Assembly: GCF_013778305.1 (NCBI RefSeq)
Contig: NZ_JACEIC010000002.1
Location: 623,708 to 687,707 of the forward strand
DNA: 64,000 nucleotides
Direction: 5' to 3'
Source: Nocardioides agri
GTDB taxonomy: Bacteria > Actinomycetota > Actinomycetes > Propionibacteriales > Nocardioidaceae
Shown: one piece after another, positions 48,084 to 56,358 of the stretch
How positions within the stretch are numbered: the first letter of the stretch is position 1
Layout: each line of letters opens with the position of its first letter
Notes under the pieces: generated by a model
Seen by the model: only the letters and a program-made list of their open reading frames with translations
The model's database searches: none
Told to the model about the DNA's origin: nothing
Position numbers and translations under genes: made by a program

Positions 48084-49073
48084 CTAGCGACGACGGACGT
48101 CGGCGATCTCGGTCGGCGGGTGCTCGGCGATCTGCTCGAGCCGGGACTTGGCATCCGGGCGGTCCGTGAGGTGGGCCGTCAGGAAGGTGGCGACGAGGTC
48201 CCCGAGCACGGCCCGGAGCCGGTCGGGGTCGGCGTCGCTGGGGGTCTCGAGGAAGCCGCGCGCCGTCGAGGGGTCCTCGGGGTGCGCGGCCAGCAGGTGG
48301 CCGGCTCCGGCGAGGTGCACGAGCCACGACTCGGTGGTCTCCGGGAGCGCCTCGCTAAAGGTGCGGGTCACGGGGTCGTGCGCGGGCGAGCTCGGGTCCT
48401 CGCCGTAGCGGATGGCGCTGGCGGCGACGACGCCGTCGTCGGTGCCGGCGACCAGCAGGGTCGGGGCGTCGACGGCGGCGGGCAGCAGCGTGCTGGGCGG
48501 GTAGCCGAGCATCTGCGAGGCCATCGTGTGCGCGCCGTAGGTGACGATCGCGCGGACCTCCGGGAACCACACCGCCCGGGCCGACTGGAGCACGACCGTG
48601 CCGCCCGCCGAGTGCCCGAAGAGCGCGACCTTGTCGAGGTCGAGCAGCCCGGCGAGCTGGCCGGCCTCGTTCAGCGCGGCGACGGCGTCGAGCACCGGTC
48701 GCAGCGCCTGGGTCGTCGGCCGCTCGCCGTAGTGCTCGGGCCCGGCCGCGACCACGTCGACGCCCGGCGTCAGGCCGTACTCGCCGGCGAAGAGCTCACC
48801 GACCCAGTCGTAGCCGACGACGACGAACCCGGCCTCGACCAGCCGGAAGGCCAGCCAGCGGTAGGCCTCGGAGGCGCAGTTGACCCCGGAGACCAGCACC
48901 ACGACCGGGTACGGCGCGCCCGCGGGGTCGGCCGCGAGACGACCGCTCATCCGCTCGACGTCGTCGCGTGCCGGCAGCGCCGGGTAGCGGACGGTGACGT
49001 GGGCGGTGTCGTAGGGCGCCAGCGCCCCGGGGATGCTGACCGCCGTGCGGAGGCTGCGGACCAGCACGCCCAT
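48084..49073 (-). CDS. Chlorophyllase-like alpha/beta hydrolase
   Basis: This 329-residue serine hydrolase has YPVVVLVSGVNCASEAYRWL near 55-74 and AGFVVVGYDWVG near 81-92. The nucleophile elbow is GHSAGG at 153-158 with Ser155, the acid Asp near 212-213 in AGTDDGV and the late His259 in GAGHLL. Spacing and the segment around the elbow recall plant chlorophyllases, which remove phytol. Other dienelactone-hydrolase-type esterases look similar, so this is a weaker assignment. ATG 49073 shares a base with the RCCR-like stop. Context with a PaO-like gene supports an ester-cleaving step. Confidence 0.72.
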   Translation of the reverse strand: MGVLVRSLRTAVSIPGALAPYDTAHVTVRYPALPARDDVERMSGRLAADPAGAPYPVVVLVSGVNCASEAYRWLAFRLVEAGFVVVGYDWVGELFAGEYGLTPGVDVVAAGPEHYGERPTTQALRPVLDAVAALNEAGQLAGLLDLDKVALFGHSAGGTVVLQSARAVWFPEVRAIVTYGAHTMASQMLGYPPSTLLPAAVDAPTLLVAGTDDGVVAASAIRYGEDPSSPAHDPVTRTFSEALPETTESWLVHLAGAGHLLAAHPEDPSTARGFLETPSDADPDRLRAVLGDLVATFLTAHLTDRPDAKSRLEQIAEHPPTEIADVRRR

Positions 49074-49888
49074 CAGGCCCACTCGTGCGCGCGCGCGAGC
49101 TGGCGGTCGCCACCCCAGAGGGCGCGCACCAGCGTGTCGGTCAGGTCCTTGCCGAAGAACCGGTCGCCCATCTCGTTCGCGGGGTCGCGGTCGGCGATGT
49201 TGCGCCGGGTCGCCAGGTCGTCGGCGGCCAGCGCGGCCTGCTCCTCGACCGGCACCCGCTCCGCCTCGTCGACCCAGCGCAGCCAGCGGTCGAGGTGGTC
49301 GGTGGCGAGCTTGGTGACCACGTCGGTGGTGCGGCTGTCGGTCGGCGCTGTGTAGGCGTGCGCCATCGGCGACAGGCTCGCCCGGACGAAGCCGCTGCGG
49401 CTGACGAACGGGGCGAGGAAGTCGTTGTCCTGCTGGACCTGCTCCCACTCCGCGTTGAGCGGGCCGTAGTAGCGGTCGAAGGAGTCGGTGTCGGTGAGCA
49501 GGTTGGAGCGCGGCACGGAGTCGACGAAGATCCAGGCCTGCGGGAACGCGCCCAGCGCCAGGCCGAAGTGCGGCACCTTGACCTGCGGGCCGAGCCAGAT
49601 CGTCAGGTGGATGTTGGCGAAGCCGAGCTTCGCGTTCTCCATGTAGGAGTGCACCATCCAGTCGATCTCCGGGCCGGCGTAGGCGCGGATCCGGCCCGTG
49701 GGGCCGCCGTTCAGCCCTCCGAAGCTCTCGAGCCGCTCGCTGGAGGCGTCCCGGGTGAGCTCGAACCGGTCGGCCACCCTGGCCTTGAGGCCGTCGACCA
49801 GCTCCATCCAGGTCCCGAAGATCTCCGAGATGTCCGTCGTCGGGGCCTCGTCGTAGAACTCCTGCACGGACTTCAGGGTCTGGCTCAT
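49073..49888 (-). CDS. Red chlorophyll catabolite reductase-like protein C
   Basis: This 271-residue paralogue of the protein at 22397 has the clearest match to plant RCCR: DWMVHSYM (76-83), VPHFGLAL (105-112), SVPRSNL (124-130), FVRASLSPMAHAY (167-179) and DPANEMGDRFFGKDL (235-249), then LVRALWGG. In the plant protein I recall FVRSAFSPTAS at the equivalent place and a DLQFPRMFGEE-type C-terminus. ATG 49888 has a GAGGAG site. It is the first gene of the operon holding the chlorophyllase-like and Rieske genes, with the shared AT-rich promoter upstream. Reduction of a linear tetrapyrrole is inferred. Confidence 0.77.
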   Translation of the reverse strand: MSQTLKSVQEFYDEAPTTDISEIFGTWMELVDGLKARVADRFELTRDASSERLESFGGLNGGPTGRIRAYAGPEIDWMVHSYMENAKLGFANIHLTIWLGPQVKVPHFGLALGAFPQAWIFVDSVPRSNLLTDTDSFDRYYGPLNAEWEQVQQDNDFLAPFVSRSGFVRASLSPMAHAYTAPTDSRTTDVVTKLATDHLDRWLRWVDEAERVPVEEQAALAADDLATRRNIADRDPANEMGDRFFGKDLTDTLVRALWGGDRQLARAHEWA

Positions 49889-49928
49889 CGGGCTCCTCGG
49901 AGGACTCGAACGGCGGGGTGTGCGATCA

Positions 49929-49942
49929 GACTATATATGATG
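49929..49942 (-). promoter_or_regulatory. AT-rich shared element of the RCCR/Rieske operon
   Basis: The minus strand reads CATCATATATAGTC. TATAGT (49935-49930) is a likely -10, giving a leader of about 35 nt that includes the ribosome site of the gene at 49888. Confidence 0.65.
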
Positions 49943-49975
49943 TACATAACTTGCCATGGACGGATCTGCCCCCGA

Positions 49976-50016
49976 TTCTGCGGCCTCGCGGCCGAGATTT
50001 CGCACAATCCGCAGAA
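49976..50016 (-). terminator. Weak terminator-like hairpin
   Basis: TTCTGCGG at 49976-49983 pairs with CCGCAGAA at 50009-50016, with a small GGCC/GGCC hairpin inside. It lies after the aldehyde dehydrogenase stop at 50039 and before the next operon promoter. Confidence 0.4.
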
Positions 50017-50038
50017 GTCAGACCGAAAGTCCCGGCCG

Positions 50039-51487
50039 TCAGCCGGGGTACGCCGCCGCGCCCAGGCCCGCTCCCCCGGCCCGGAACGCTCCGGGCGCGT
50101 GGACCACGCACGGCTGGGTGTGCTCGAGCACGCCCTCGTCGCCGTACTCGCGGCCCCAGCCGGAGCGCTTGACCCCACCGAACGGCGCGCGCAGCGCCAT
50201 CCCGGTGCGATTGTGGGTGTTGACGAACGTGAAGCCGGCGTCCAGCCGCGCGGCGACAGAGAACGCCCGCTCCTCGTCGGCCGACCAGACCGAGGCGGCC
50301 AGGCCGAGGTCGCCGGCGTTGGCCCGGGCGACCGCGTCGTCGACCGAGTCGTAGGCGAGCACCGGCAGGCTCGGTCCGAACTGCTCCTCGACCACCAGGC
50401 GGTCGCCGTCGGCCGCGCCGACGACGAGCGTGGGCCGCAGGTAGTAACCGCGGCCGAGGTCGGTCCCCTCGTCGACGTGGCCGAGCACGAACGCCTCGGC
50501 GCCACGTGCGGTCGCGGCGTCGACCAGCCCCTGCACCCGGACCGCGGAGTCGTGGGAGACGACCGGGCCGATCGTGACGCCGTCGCGCAGGGGGTCGCCG
50601 AGCCGGAGCACCCGGTCGGCCGCGGCGCGGTAGGCGTCGACGACCTCGTCATGCCGGCTGCGCGGCACCAGCAGCCGCTTGACCGCCATGCAGACCTGGC
50701 CGGAGGTCGCGAAGGTCGCCATCACCAGGCGGTCCATCGCGTCGGGCCCGAGGTCGGCGTCGTCGAGCAGGATCGCCGCGTCGTTGCCGCCGAGCTCCAT
50801 CAGCGAGGGCGTCAGGCTCTGCCCGGCGAGCGCCGCGAGGGCCCGACCGGCCCGCTCGCCGCCGGTGAACGCGACCCGGTCGACGCCGGGGTGCCCGACC
50901 AGCGCCGTCGCGGCCCCGGCGTCGCCCTGCACGACCTGCACGAGGTGCTCCCCCACCGCGTCGCCCAGCAGCGCGACGACCCGGGCGATCGCGAACGGCG
51001 CCAGCGGCGAGGGCTTGACGACCACGGCGTTGCCGGAGACCAGGGCGGGGCCGAGCTTGAGCGCGGCGAGGATGATCGGGGCGTTCCACGGCGTCACGGC
51101 CGCGACGACGCCGTACGGCCGCCGTCGGACGACCAGGCGGCCGGCCTCGTCGTCGACGACCTCGTCGACCAGCAGCTGCTCGGCGCGGTCGGCCGACCAG
51201 CGCAGCACGGTGACGGCGAAGCCGAGCTCGCCGCGGCAGTCCGGCAGCACCTTGCCGGTCTCGCGGGCCATCAGCACCGCGAGGTCGTCGATCTCGGCGG
51301 CGACCCGGTCCGCGCCGGCGCGCACCGAGGCGCAGCGCTCGGCGAGGTCGGTCGCGGCCCAGGCCCGCTGAGCGGCGCGGGCCAGGACCACGGCGGTGTC
51401 GACGCCCGCGGCGTCCGTGGGCGCGACCGAGCCGACCAGCTCGTCGACGCGCGCGGGGTTCTCCCGCTCGATCATCGCTCCGCTCAT
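50039..51487 (-). CDS. Aldehyde dehydrogenase family protein 1
   Basis: This 482-residue NAD(P)-dependent aldehyde dehydrogenase has VTPWNAPIILAALKLGPAL near 130, the Glu in LMELGGNDAAIL near 232 and catalytic Cys in TSGQVCMAVKRL near 266. APFGGVKRSGWGREYG is near 440. It overlaps the flavin monooxygenase gene. It should oxidise an aldehyde to an acid. It ends the operon that begins with a flavin reductase. Confidence 0.92.
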   Translation of the reverse strand: MSGAMIERENPARVDELVGSVAPTDAAGVDTAVVLARAAQRAWAATDLAERCASVRAGADRVAAEIDDLAVLMARETGKVLPDCRGELGFAVTVLRWSADRAEQLLVDEVVDDEAGRLVVRRRPYGVVAAVTPWNAPIILAALKLGPALVSGNAVVVKPSPLAPFAIARVVALLGDAVGEHLVQVVQGDAGAATALVGHPGVDRVAFTGGERAGRALAALAGQSLTPSLMELGGNDAAILLDDADLGPDAMDRLVMATFATSGQVCMAVKRLLVPRSRHDEVVDAYRAAADRVLRLGDPLRDGVTIGPVVSHDSAVRVQGLVDAATARGAEAFVLGHVDEGTDLGRGYYLRPTLVVGAADGDRLVVEEQFGPSLPVLAYDSVDDAVARANAGDLGLAASVWSADEERAFSVAARLDAGFTFVNTHNRTGMALRAPFGGVKRSGWGREYGDEGVLEHTQPCVVHAPGAFRAGGAGLGAAAYPG

Positions 51488-52686
51488 CGGGGCCGGACAC
51501 CGACCATGTCGACGACCTTGCCGCCACGCAGGGAGTTGATCATCGAGGTGTTGAGGAGGTGCCGGCGCATCCGCTCGCGGTCGGCGGCCAGCTCGCGCAG
51601 CTCGTCGTGGTAGGCCCTGATGGCCGCCGGGTCGTCCTGGCGCAGCTTCTCCCAGTTGTCGTGGGTGATCGTCTTGACGTAGGACAGCGCGACCTGCCGG
51701 CGCGCCTCACAGGCCTCGTCGAGCCGCTCGAGCGAGCCCGTGCCTCGGACCAGCTCGAGCAGCGCCGTGGTCTCGACGTACGCGTCGTGCAGCCCGCTGT
51801 TCATGCCCATGCCGCCGAGCGGGTTGTTGATGTGCGCGGCATCCCCCATCAGCAACAGCCGACCATTGCGAAAGGTGTCGGCCACCCGCTGGTGGACGCG
51901 GTAGAGCGTGGTGTGCAGGACGTCCCAGTCGCGGCCGAGGTCGGCGACGCCCCGCAGCCGCTCCTGCACGCGGGCCGGGTCGCTCTCGACCGCGTCCGGC
52001 GTGTCCGGGTCGGTCGGGAAGAGGATCCGCCAGTGCTCGGGGGTGCGCAGCAGCACCAGCCACTCGGTCGGGTCGAACACGTAGTTGACCGCCGAGATGC
52101 CCGGCAGGATCGACTCGAGGTCCTCGGTCGTCGAGGCGACCAGGAACCGCTCGGGGTAGGTCATCCCCTCGAAGGTGAACCCGGCGGTCTGCCGCACCTG
52201 GGAGTTCGCGCCGTCGGCGCCGAGCACCCAGTCGGCGGTGAACGTGTCGCCGGCCTCCGTCGTCACCGTCGCGCTGGCGCCGTCGGTCTCGGCGCGGACC
52301 ACGCGCTGGCCGAAGTGGACCGTCACGTTGTCCAGGCCCTCGAGCACCTCGAGGATGATCGGGGTCAGCTTCGACTGCTCGAGCTGGACCCGGAACGGGA
52401 AGCGGGTGTCCTCGGAGAGCACGCCGAGGTCGAGGTCGGCGATCGGGCCGGTCCGGCGGTCGCGGTACTGGAACCCGGTCGACACCAGCCCGCGCTCCAT
52501 CAGCGGCTCGAGGACGCCGAGGTCGTCGAGCATCTCCAGGCTCGGCGGGTGGAACGTCGACGCGCGGGACTCGCCGGCCAGCGAGTCGCCGGCCTCCAGG
52601 ACCGTCACCCGGACGCCGCCGCGCGCCATCAGCAGCGCGGCGGTCATGCCGACGGGGCCGGCACCTGCAACAAGGACGTGCGTCAT
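51484..52686 (-). CDS. Class A FAD-dependent monooxygenase
   Basis: This 400-residue aromatic hydroxylase-type flavoprotein has VAGAGPVGMTAALLMARGGV at residues 5-24 and the FAD/NADPH motif DWVLGADGANSQVR near 155. The second FAD motif is RLLLMGDAAHINNPLGGMGMNSG near 270. These match PheA/TfdB and polyketide hydroxylases that insert one oxygen using NAD(P)H. ATG 52686 overlaps the PEP mutase-like gene stop. Its substrate is unknown; an aromatic or pyrrolic ring is plausible. Confidence 0.9.
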   Translation of the reverse strand: MTHVLVAGAGPVGMTAALLMARGGVRVTVLEAGDSLAGESRASTFHPPSLEMLDDLGVLEPLMERGLVSTGFQYRDRRTGPIADLDLGVLSEDTRFPFRVQLEQSKLTPIILEVLEGLDNVTVHFGQRVVRAETDGASATVTTEAGDTFTADWVLGADGANSQVRQTAGFTFEGMTYPERFLVASTTEDLESILPGISAVNYVFDPTEWLVLLRTPEHWRILFPTDPDTPDAVESDPARVQERLRGVADLGRDWDVLHTTLYRVHQRVADTFRNGRLLLMGDAAHINNPLGGMGMNSGLHDAYVETTALLELVRGTGSLERLDEACEARRQVALSYVKTITHDNWEKLRQDDPAAIRAYHDELRELAADRERMRRHLLNTSMINSLRGGKVVDMVGVRPR

Positions 52687-53576
52687 CGGGCGTCTCCTGC
52701 GGCGTACCGCTGCTCGAGGGTCAACAGGTCGGGCAGCCCGACCAGCGTGGTGAGGTCGTCCCAGCCGAGGCGGTCGACCGAGCCGGCGTCGCCGTCGGCC
52801 GCGATCGCGGCGTACACGGCCGCCTGGGCGCGGGCGGCGGCGAGCAGCGCCGAGACCGGGTGGATGACCACCCGGACCCCGAGCTCGCGCAGCGCTGCCT
52901 GGTCGAGCGGGGCCTCGTTGCCCGCGGCCTCGGACCGGTTGACGACGAGGGGCGGGCAGCTGCCGGCCGCTCGGGTGACCCCCTCGACCACCAGAGCCAG
53001 GTCCGGCAGGCCCGCCCCCTCGACGAACACGGCGTCGGCGCCCGCCTCGGCGAACGCGACGCAGCGCTCCGTCGCCGACGCGACGCCCTCGACGCCCAGG
53101 GCGTCGGTGCGTGCGACGACGACGACATCGGTCGCCCCGTCGTGGTGAGCCTCCACGGCCGCGCGCACCCGCGCGGCCGCCTCGGCGACGTCGACGACCT
53201 GCTTGCCGGCCAGGTGGCCGCAGCGCTTGGGGGCGACCTGGTCCTCCAGGTGCAGCCCCGCGATCCCGGCCGCGGCGTACGCCCGGGCGGTCGCCCGTGC
53301 CTGCAGCGCGTTGCCGTAGCCGGTGTCGGCGTCGGCGAGCAGCGGGAGCCCGTCGAGCGCCGGTACGACGGCCCGCGCGACCCGCGCGATGTCGGCCGCG
53401 TGGACGAAGCCGAGGTCGGGCAGACCGAGCTCGACCGCGGACGCGACCGCGCCGGACAGGTGCGCGCCCCGGATCCCGGCCCGCGCCGCGAGACGGGCGC
53501 TCACCGCGTCGTACACGCCCGGGAAGTGGACCAGGTCGGGGCCGGCCAGGATCGCTCTGAGCTGCTGAGCCGTCAT
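52683..53576 (-). CDS. Isocitrate lyase/PEP mutase superfamily protein
   Basis: This 297-residue TIM barrel resembles methylisocitrate lyase and oxaloacetate decarboxylase-like members. LLADADTGYGN near residue 73 and AGLHLEDQVAPKRCGHLAGK near 103 carry the metal-binding Asp and Glu and the catalytic-loop Cys region. The presence of KRCGH suggests lyase activity. It would split or decarboxylate a 2-hydroxy dicarboxylate, giving pyruvate, glyoxylate or succinate. It is coupled to an aldehyde dehydrogenase and a monooxygenase. Confidence 0.87.
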   Translation of the reverse strand: MTAQQLRAILAGPDLVHFPGVYDAVSARLAARAGIRGAHLSGAVASAVELGLPDLGFVHAADIARVARAVVPALDGLPLLADADTGYGNALQARATARAYAAAGIAGLHLEDQVAPKRCGHLAGKQVVDVAEAAARVRAAVEAHHDGATDVVVVARTDALGVEGVASATERCVAFAEAGADAVFVEGAGLPDLALVVEGVTRAAGSCPPLVVNRSEAAGNEAPLDQAALRELGVRVVIHPVSALLAAARAQAAVYAAIAADGDAGSVDRLGWDDLTTLVGLPDLLTLEQRYAAGDAR

Positions 53577-55051
53577 CGGCCGTGCAGCGCCGTCATGCCC
53601 TCGACGCCGACGACGCGGGCGCCGGTGAAGGTGCGGATCGTCTCCACGGTGCCCTCCTCGCCCAGGCCGGAGAGGCCCCAGGCCGGGCGCGGCGTCATCA
53701 GGTGCAGGCTCATGATCGTCGAGCCGTTGACCTTCACCTCGCCGGCACGGACCTGGCGGGCCACCGCCATCGCCCGGTCGGTGTCGGTGCCGACGACATA
53801 GCCCTCGAGCCCGAACGGCGTGCCGTTGGCGAGCGCCACCGCCTCCGCCTCGGTCTCGTAGGTGTGCACGGTGGCGACCGGCCCGAACATCTCCTCCGTG
53901 GCCGCCTCGCCGGGCACGCCGGTGAGCAGTGTCGGAGCCAGGAAGCTGCCGTCGCCGTCCGGGACGGTGGTGCTGGCGTGCGCCGTGCCGCCGGCGGCCT
54001 CGCGGGTCGCGATCTCGTCGCGCAGCCGGGCCGCGTGCGCCGAGTGCACGATCGGACCGAGGTCGGTCTCGGGGTCGAGCGGGTCGCCGACGGTGAGCTT
54101 GCCCAGCCGGTCGAGCGCCAGCGCGAGCACCTCGTCGGCGATCGCGGCCGGGAGGATCAGCCGACCGAGTGCTCGGCACCACTGGCCGTTGAGGGTGGTC
54201 AGCAGGTCCGTCGCGGCCTGGGCGGCGGCCGCCGGATCGGCGTCGGGCATGACGACGAGCGGATTGTTGCCGCCGAGCTCGAGCTGGAGCGCAGTGAAGT
54301 CCTCGGCACACGCGGCCGCGACCGCGCGGCCGCCGAGGGCGCCGCCGGTGAACGAGACCGCGCGCACCCTCCGGTCGCGGACCAGCAGGCCACCGACATG
54401 GGGGCCGCCCTGCACCAGCTGGAACATGCCGGGATGGACGCCGGCCTCGGCGAGCACCCGGCCGACCACGCGGCCGAGCTCGGAGGTGCCGTACGGCGCG
54501 TACTCGCTCGGCTTGAGGATCGTCGGCGCGCCGGCCGCGAGCGCGCTCGCGACCTTGTGGGCGGCCATCGGCGCGGGCGCGTTCCACGGCACCAGGCACA
54601 CGGCCGGGCCGAGCGGCAGGCGGTGCACCTCGACGGCGTTGCCGGCGTCGGAGGTCTGGTCGTCACGCAGCACGCCGGCGCGCAGCATGCCCGCGGCGAG
54701 GTGGAAGGCGCCGGGCACGATCACACCGACGATCGAGGTCTGCCGGACGGGCACGCCGGTCGCGAACGCCTCGAGCCCGGCGATCCGCGGCAGCTCGGCC
54801 TCGAGGGCGGTGCCGACGGCGTCGAGGATCTCTGCGCGGCGCTCGACGTCGAGGGTGAGCCACCCACCGTCGTCGTACGCCGCCTGCGCGGTGGTGAGCG
54901 CGCGCTCGACGTCGGTGTCGCTGGTCGCGGCGGCCGCGCCCAGCGAGGTGCCGCGGTAGGGGTCCTCCAGGACCAGGTCGAGGCGCTCGGTCGGCGCGCT
55001 CCACTCGCCGGCGACGAGCTGGCCCGCCTCGGGAAGCTCGATGTTGGTCAC
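53573..55051 (-). CDS. Aldehyde dehydrogenase family protein 2
   Basis: This 492-residue aldehyde dehydrogenase has VCLVPWNAPAPMAAHKVASAL near 157, LQLELGGNNPLVV near 258 and catalytic Cys in LNGQWCRALGRL near 292. GLSGLGEEG is at the C-terminus. GTG 55051 gives the normal N-terminus for the family with GAGGGAG upstream; longer frames run through the neighbouring gene. It shares the operon with paralogue 1, suggesting two different aldehydes in the route. Confidence 0.91.
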   Translation of the reverse strand: MTNIELPEAGQLVAGEWSAPTERLDLVLEDPYRGTSLGAAAATSDTDVERALTTAQAAYDDGGWLTLDVERRAEILDAVGTALEAELPRIAGLEAFATGVPVRQTSIVGVIVPGAFHLAAGMLRAGVLRDDQTSDAGNAVEVHRLPLGPAVCLVPWNAPAPMAAHKVASALAAGAPTILKPSEYAPYGTSELGRVVGRVLAEAGVHPGMFQLVQGGPHVGGLLVRDRRVRAVSFTGGALGGRAVAAACAEDFTALQLELGGNNPLVVMPDADPAAAAQAATDLLTTLNGQWCRALGRLILPAAIADEVLALALDRLGKLTVGDPLDPETDLGPIVHSAHAARLRDEIATREAAGGTAHASTTVPDGDGSFLAPTLLTGVPGEAATEEMFGPVATVHTYETEAEAVALANGTPFGLEGYVVGTDTDRAMAVARQVRAGEVKVNGSTIMSLHLMTPRPAWGLSGLGEEGTVETIRTFTGARVVGVEGMTALHGR

Positions 55052-55071
55052 GTCGCTCCGCACTCCCTCGC

Positions 55072-56358
55072 CTACTTCTTGAAGCTGTCGGTGGTCGTGA
55101 GACCCGCCCAGCCCTCGTTCTCCACGATCATCTTCGCCAGGTCGAGCTTCCCGCGCTCGGCGGGGAACGCCTGGACCAGGCCCATCGAGGTGTCGCGGAC
55201 GGCCCGCCCGATCGGGTTGCCCATCAGCGCACCGGACGTGCCACACATCTTGAGGGACGCGAGCGCCACCTCGTGAGCGTGCTCGCAGATCGCGCCCTTG
55301 GCGAGCTTCCAGCTCTGCACGACCTCGTTCTTGGGCAGGATCGGCGGGTCGCTGGCCTCCAGCTCGATCTGGCGGCGCAGCCAGAGGTGCGCCTCGGCCA
55401 GATGCTGCTCGCCGTCGCCGATGAGCACCTGGTGCATCGGGCTGGAGGCGATCGGCTTGCCGGTGTCGGCGAACGTCGCGGCCATCGTGCGGCCCATCGC
55501 GTAGTCCCAGACGCCCTGGGCGACGCCGGCGTAGATCGACGCGATCGCGATCTGGTTGCCGACCCAGGAGCCGCGCGACATCGACGTGGCCCGGGTGAAG
55601 GCGCCGGGGACGGCCAGGGACAGGTCGTCGGGGACGAAGCAGTCCTCGAGGACCAGGCCGTTGTTGTCGGAGGCGCGCATGCCAAGGCCGATCCAGGGCG
55701 CACGCGGGCGGGCGCCCTCGGAGTCGCGGGCGACCAGGAAGAGGGTCAGCGCGTCGAGGCCCTCGACGTCCTCGCGGCGGGCGGTGACCAGGTAGTAGTC
55801 GGCCGAGCCGGAGAGGCAGCCGAAGGACTTCTCGCCGTTGAGCAGCCAGCCGCCCTCGGTCCGGGTCGCGGTGGTGCGGATCAGCACGTTGGCGTTGGAG
55901 GCCTTGACCGCCTCGCTGGCGAAGTTGCCGATGGCCTTGCGCTCGGTGCCCATCAGGTGGAGCACCTTCTCGGCGAAGGCACGGACGACCGGCGCCTCCT
56001 CCTCGCCGTACAGCCCGGCGTCCAGCGCCGCCAGCGGCAGCAGGCCGCGCGAGGACGACGAGCAGTGGAAGAAGAAGGCGAGCGCGGTCGAGCCGCACGC
56101 CTTGCCGAGCGTGTACGTCGTGGCCGCGAGGTCGCGCAGCCCGCCGCCGAGTCCGCCGTACTCCTCCGGGACGACGAGGCCGAGCAGGCCCGCGTCGCCG
56201 AGCAGCTTGATGTGCCCCTCGGGCAGCGCACCGGCCTCGTCGGCCGACTCGGCCGCGGCGGCGATCGCCGGCAGCACGGACTCGACCCGCTCGGCACGCC
56301 CGCGCTCGGCGGGCGTGAGGTCCGGGAGGAGGTACTCCGCCGTGAGTTGACCGGTCAT
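55072..56358 (-). CDS. Acyl-CoA dehydrogenase-fold flavin monooxygenase-like protein
   Basis: This 428-residue protein has the acyl-CoA dehydrogenase fold (LLGLVVPEEYGGLGGGLRDL near 60, GWLLNGEKSFGCLSGSADYY near 168). Its C-terminal LKMCGTSGALMGNPIGRAVRD resembles group D monooxygenases such as HsaA and DszC rather than a true dehydrogenase with the GGxGY motif. It overlaps the flavin reductase gene (ATGA), which would supply reduced flavin. I therefore prefer a two-component oxygenase. A dehydrogenase acting on an acyl-CoA is the alternative. Confidence 0.82.
   Translation of the reverse strand: MTGQLTAEYLLPDLTPAERGRAERVESVLPAIAAAAESADEAGALPEGHIKLLGDAGLLGLVVPEEYGGLGGGLRDLAATTYTLGKACGSTALAFFFHCSSSSRGLLPLAALDAGLYGEEEAPVVRAFAEKVLHLMGTERKAIGNFASEAVKASNANVLIRTTATRTEGGWLLNGEKSFGCLSGSADYYLVTARREDVEGLDALTLFLVARDSEGARPRAPWIGLGMRASDNNGLVLEDCFVPDDLSLAVPGAFTRATSMSRGSWVGNQIAIASIYAGVAQGVWDYAMGRTMAATFADTGKPIASSPMHQVLIGDGEQHLAEAHLWLRRQIELEASDPPILPKNEVVQSWKLAKGAICEHAHEVALASLKMCGTSGALMGNPIGRAVRDTSMGLVQAFPAERGKLDLAKMIVENEGWAGLTTTDSFKK

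Noticed and set aside
49918..50172. Short plus-strand open frame in the 49.9 kb intergenic region
   Set aside because: No ribosome site; it crosses the AT-rich promoter element and runs antisense into the aldehyde dehydrogenase gene.
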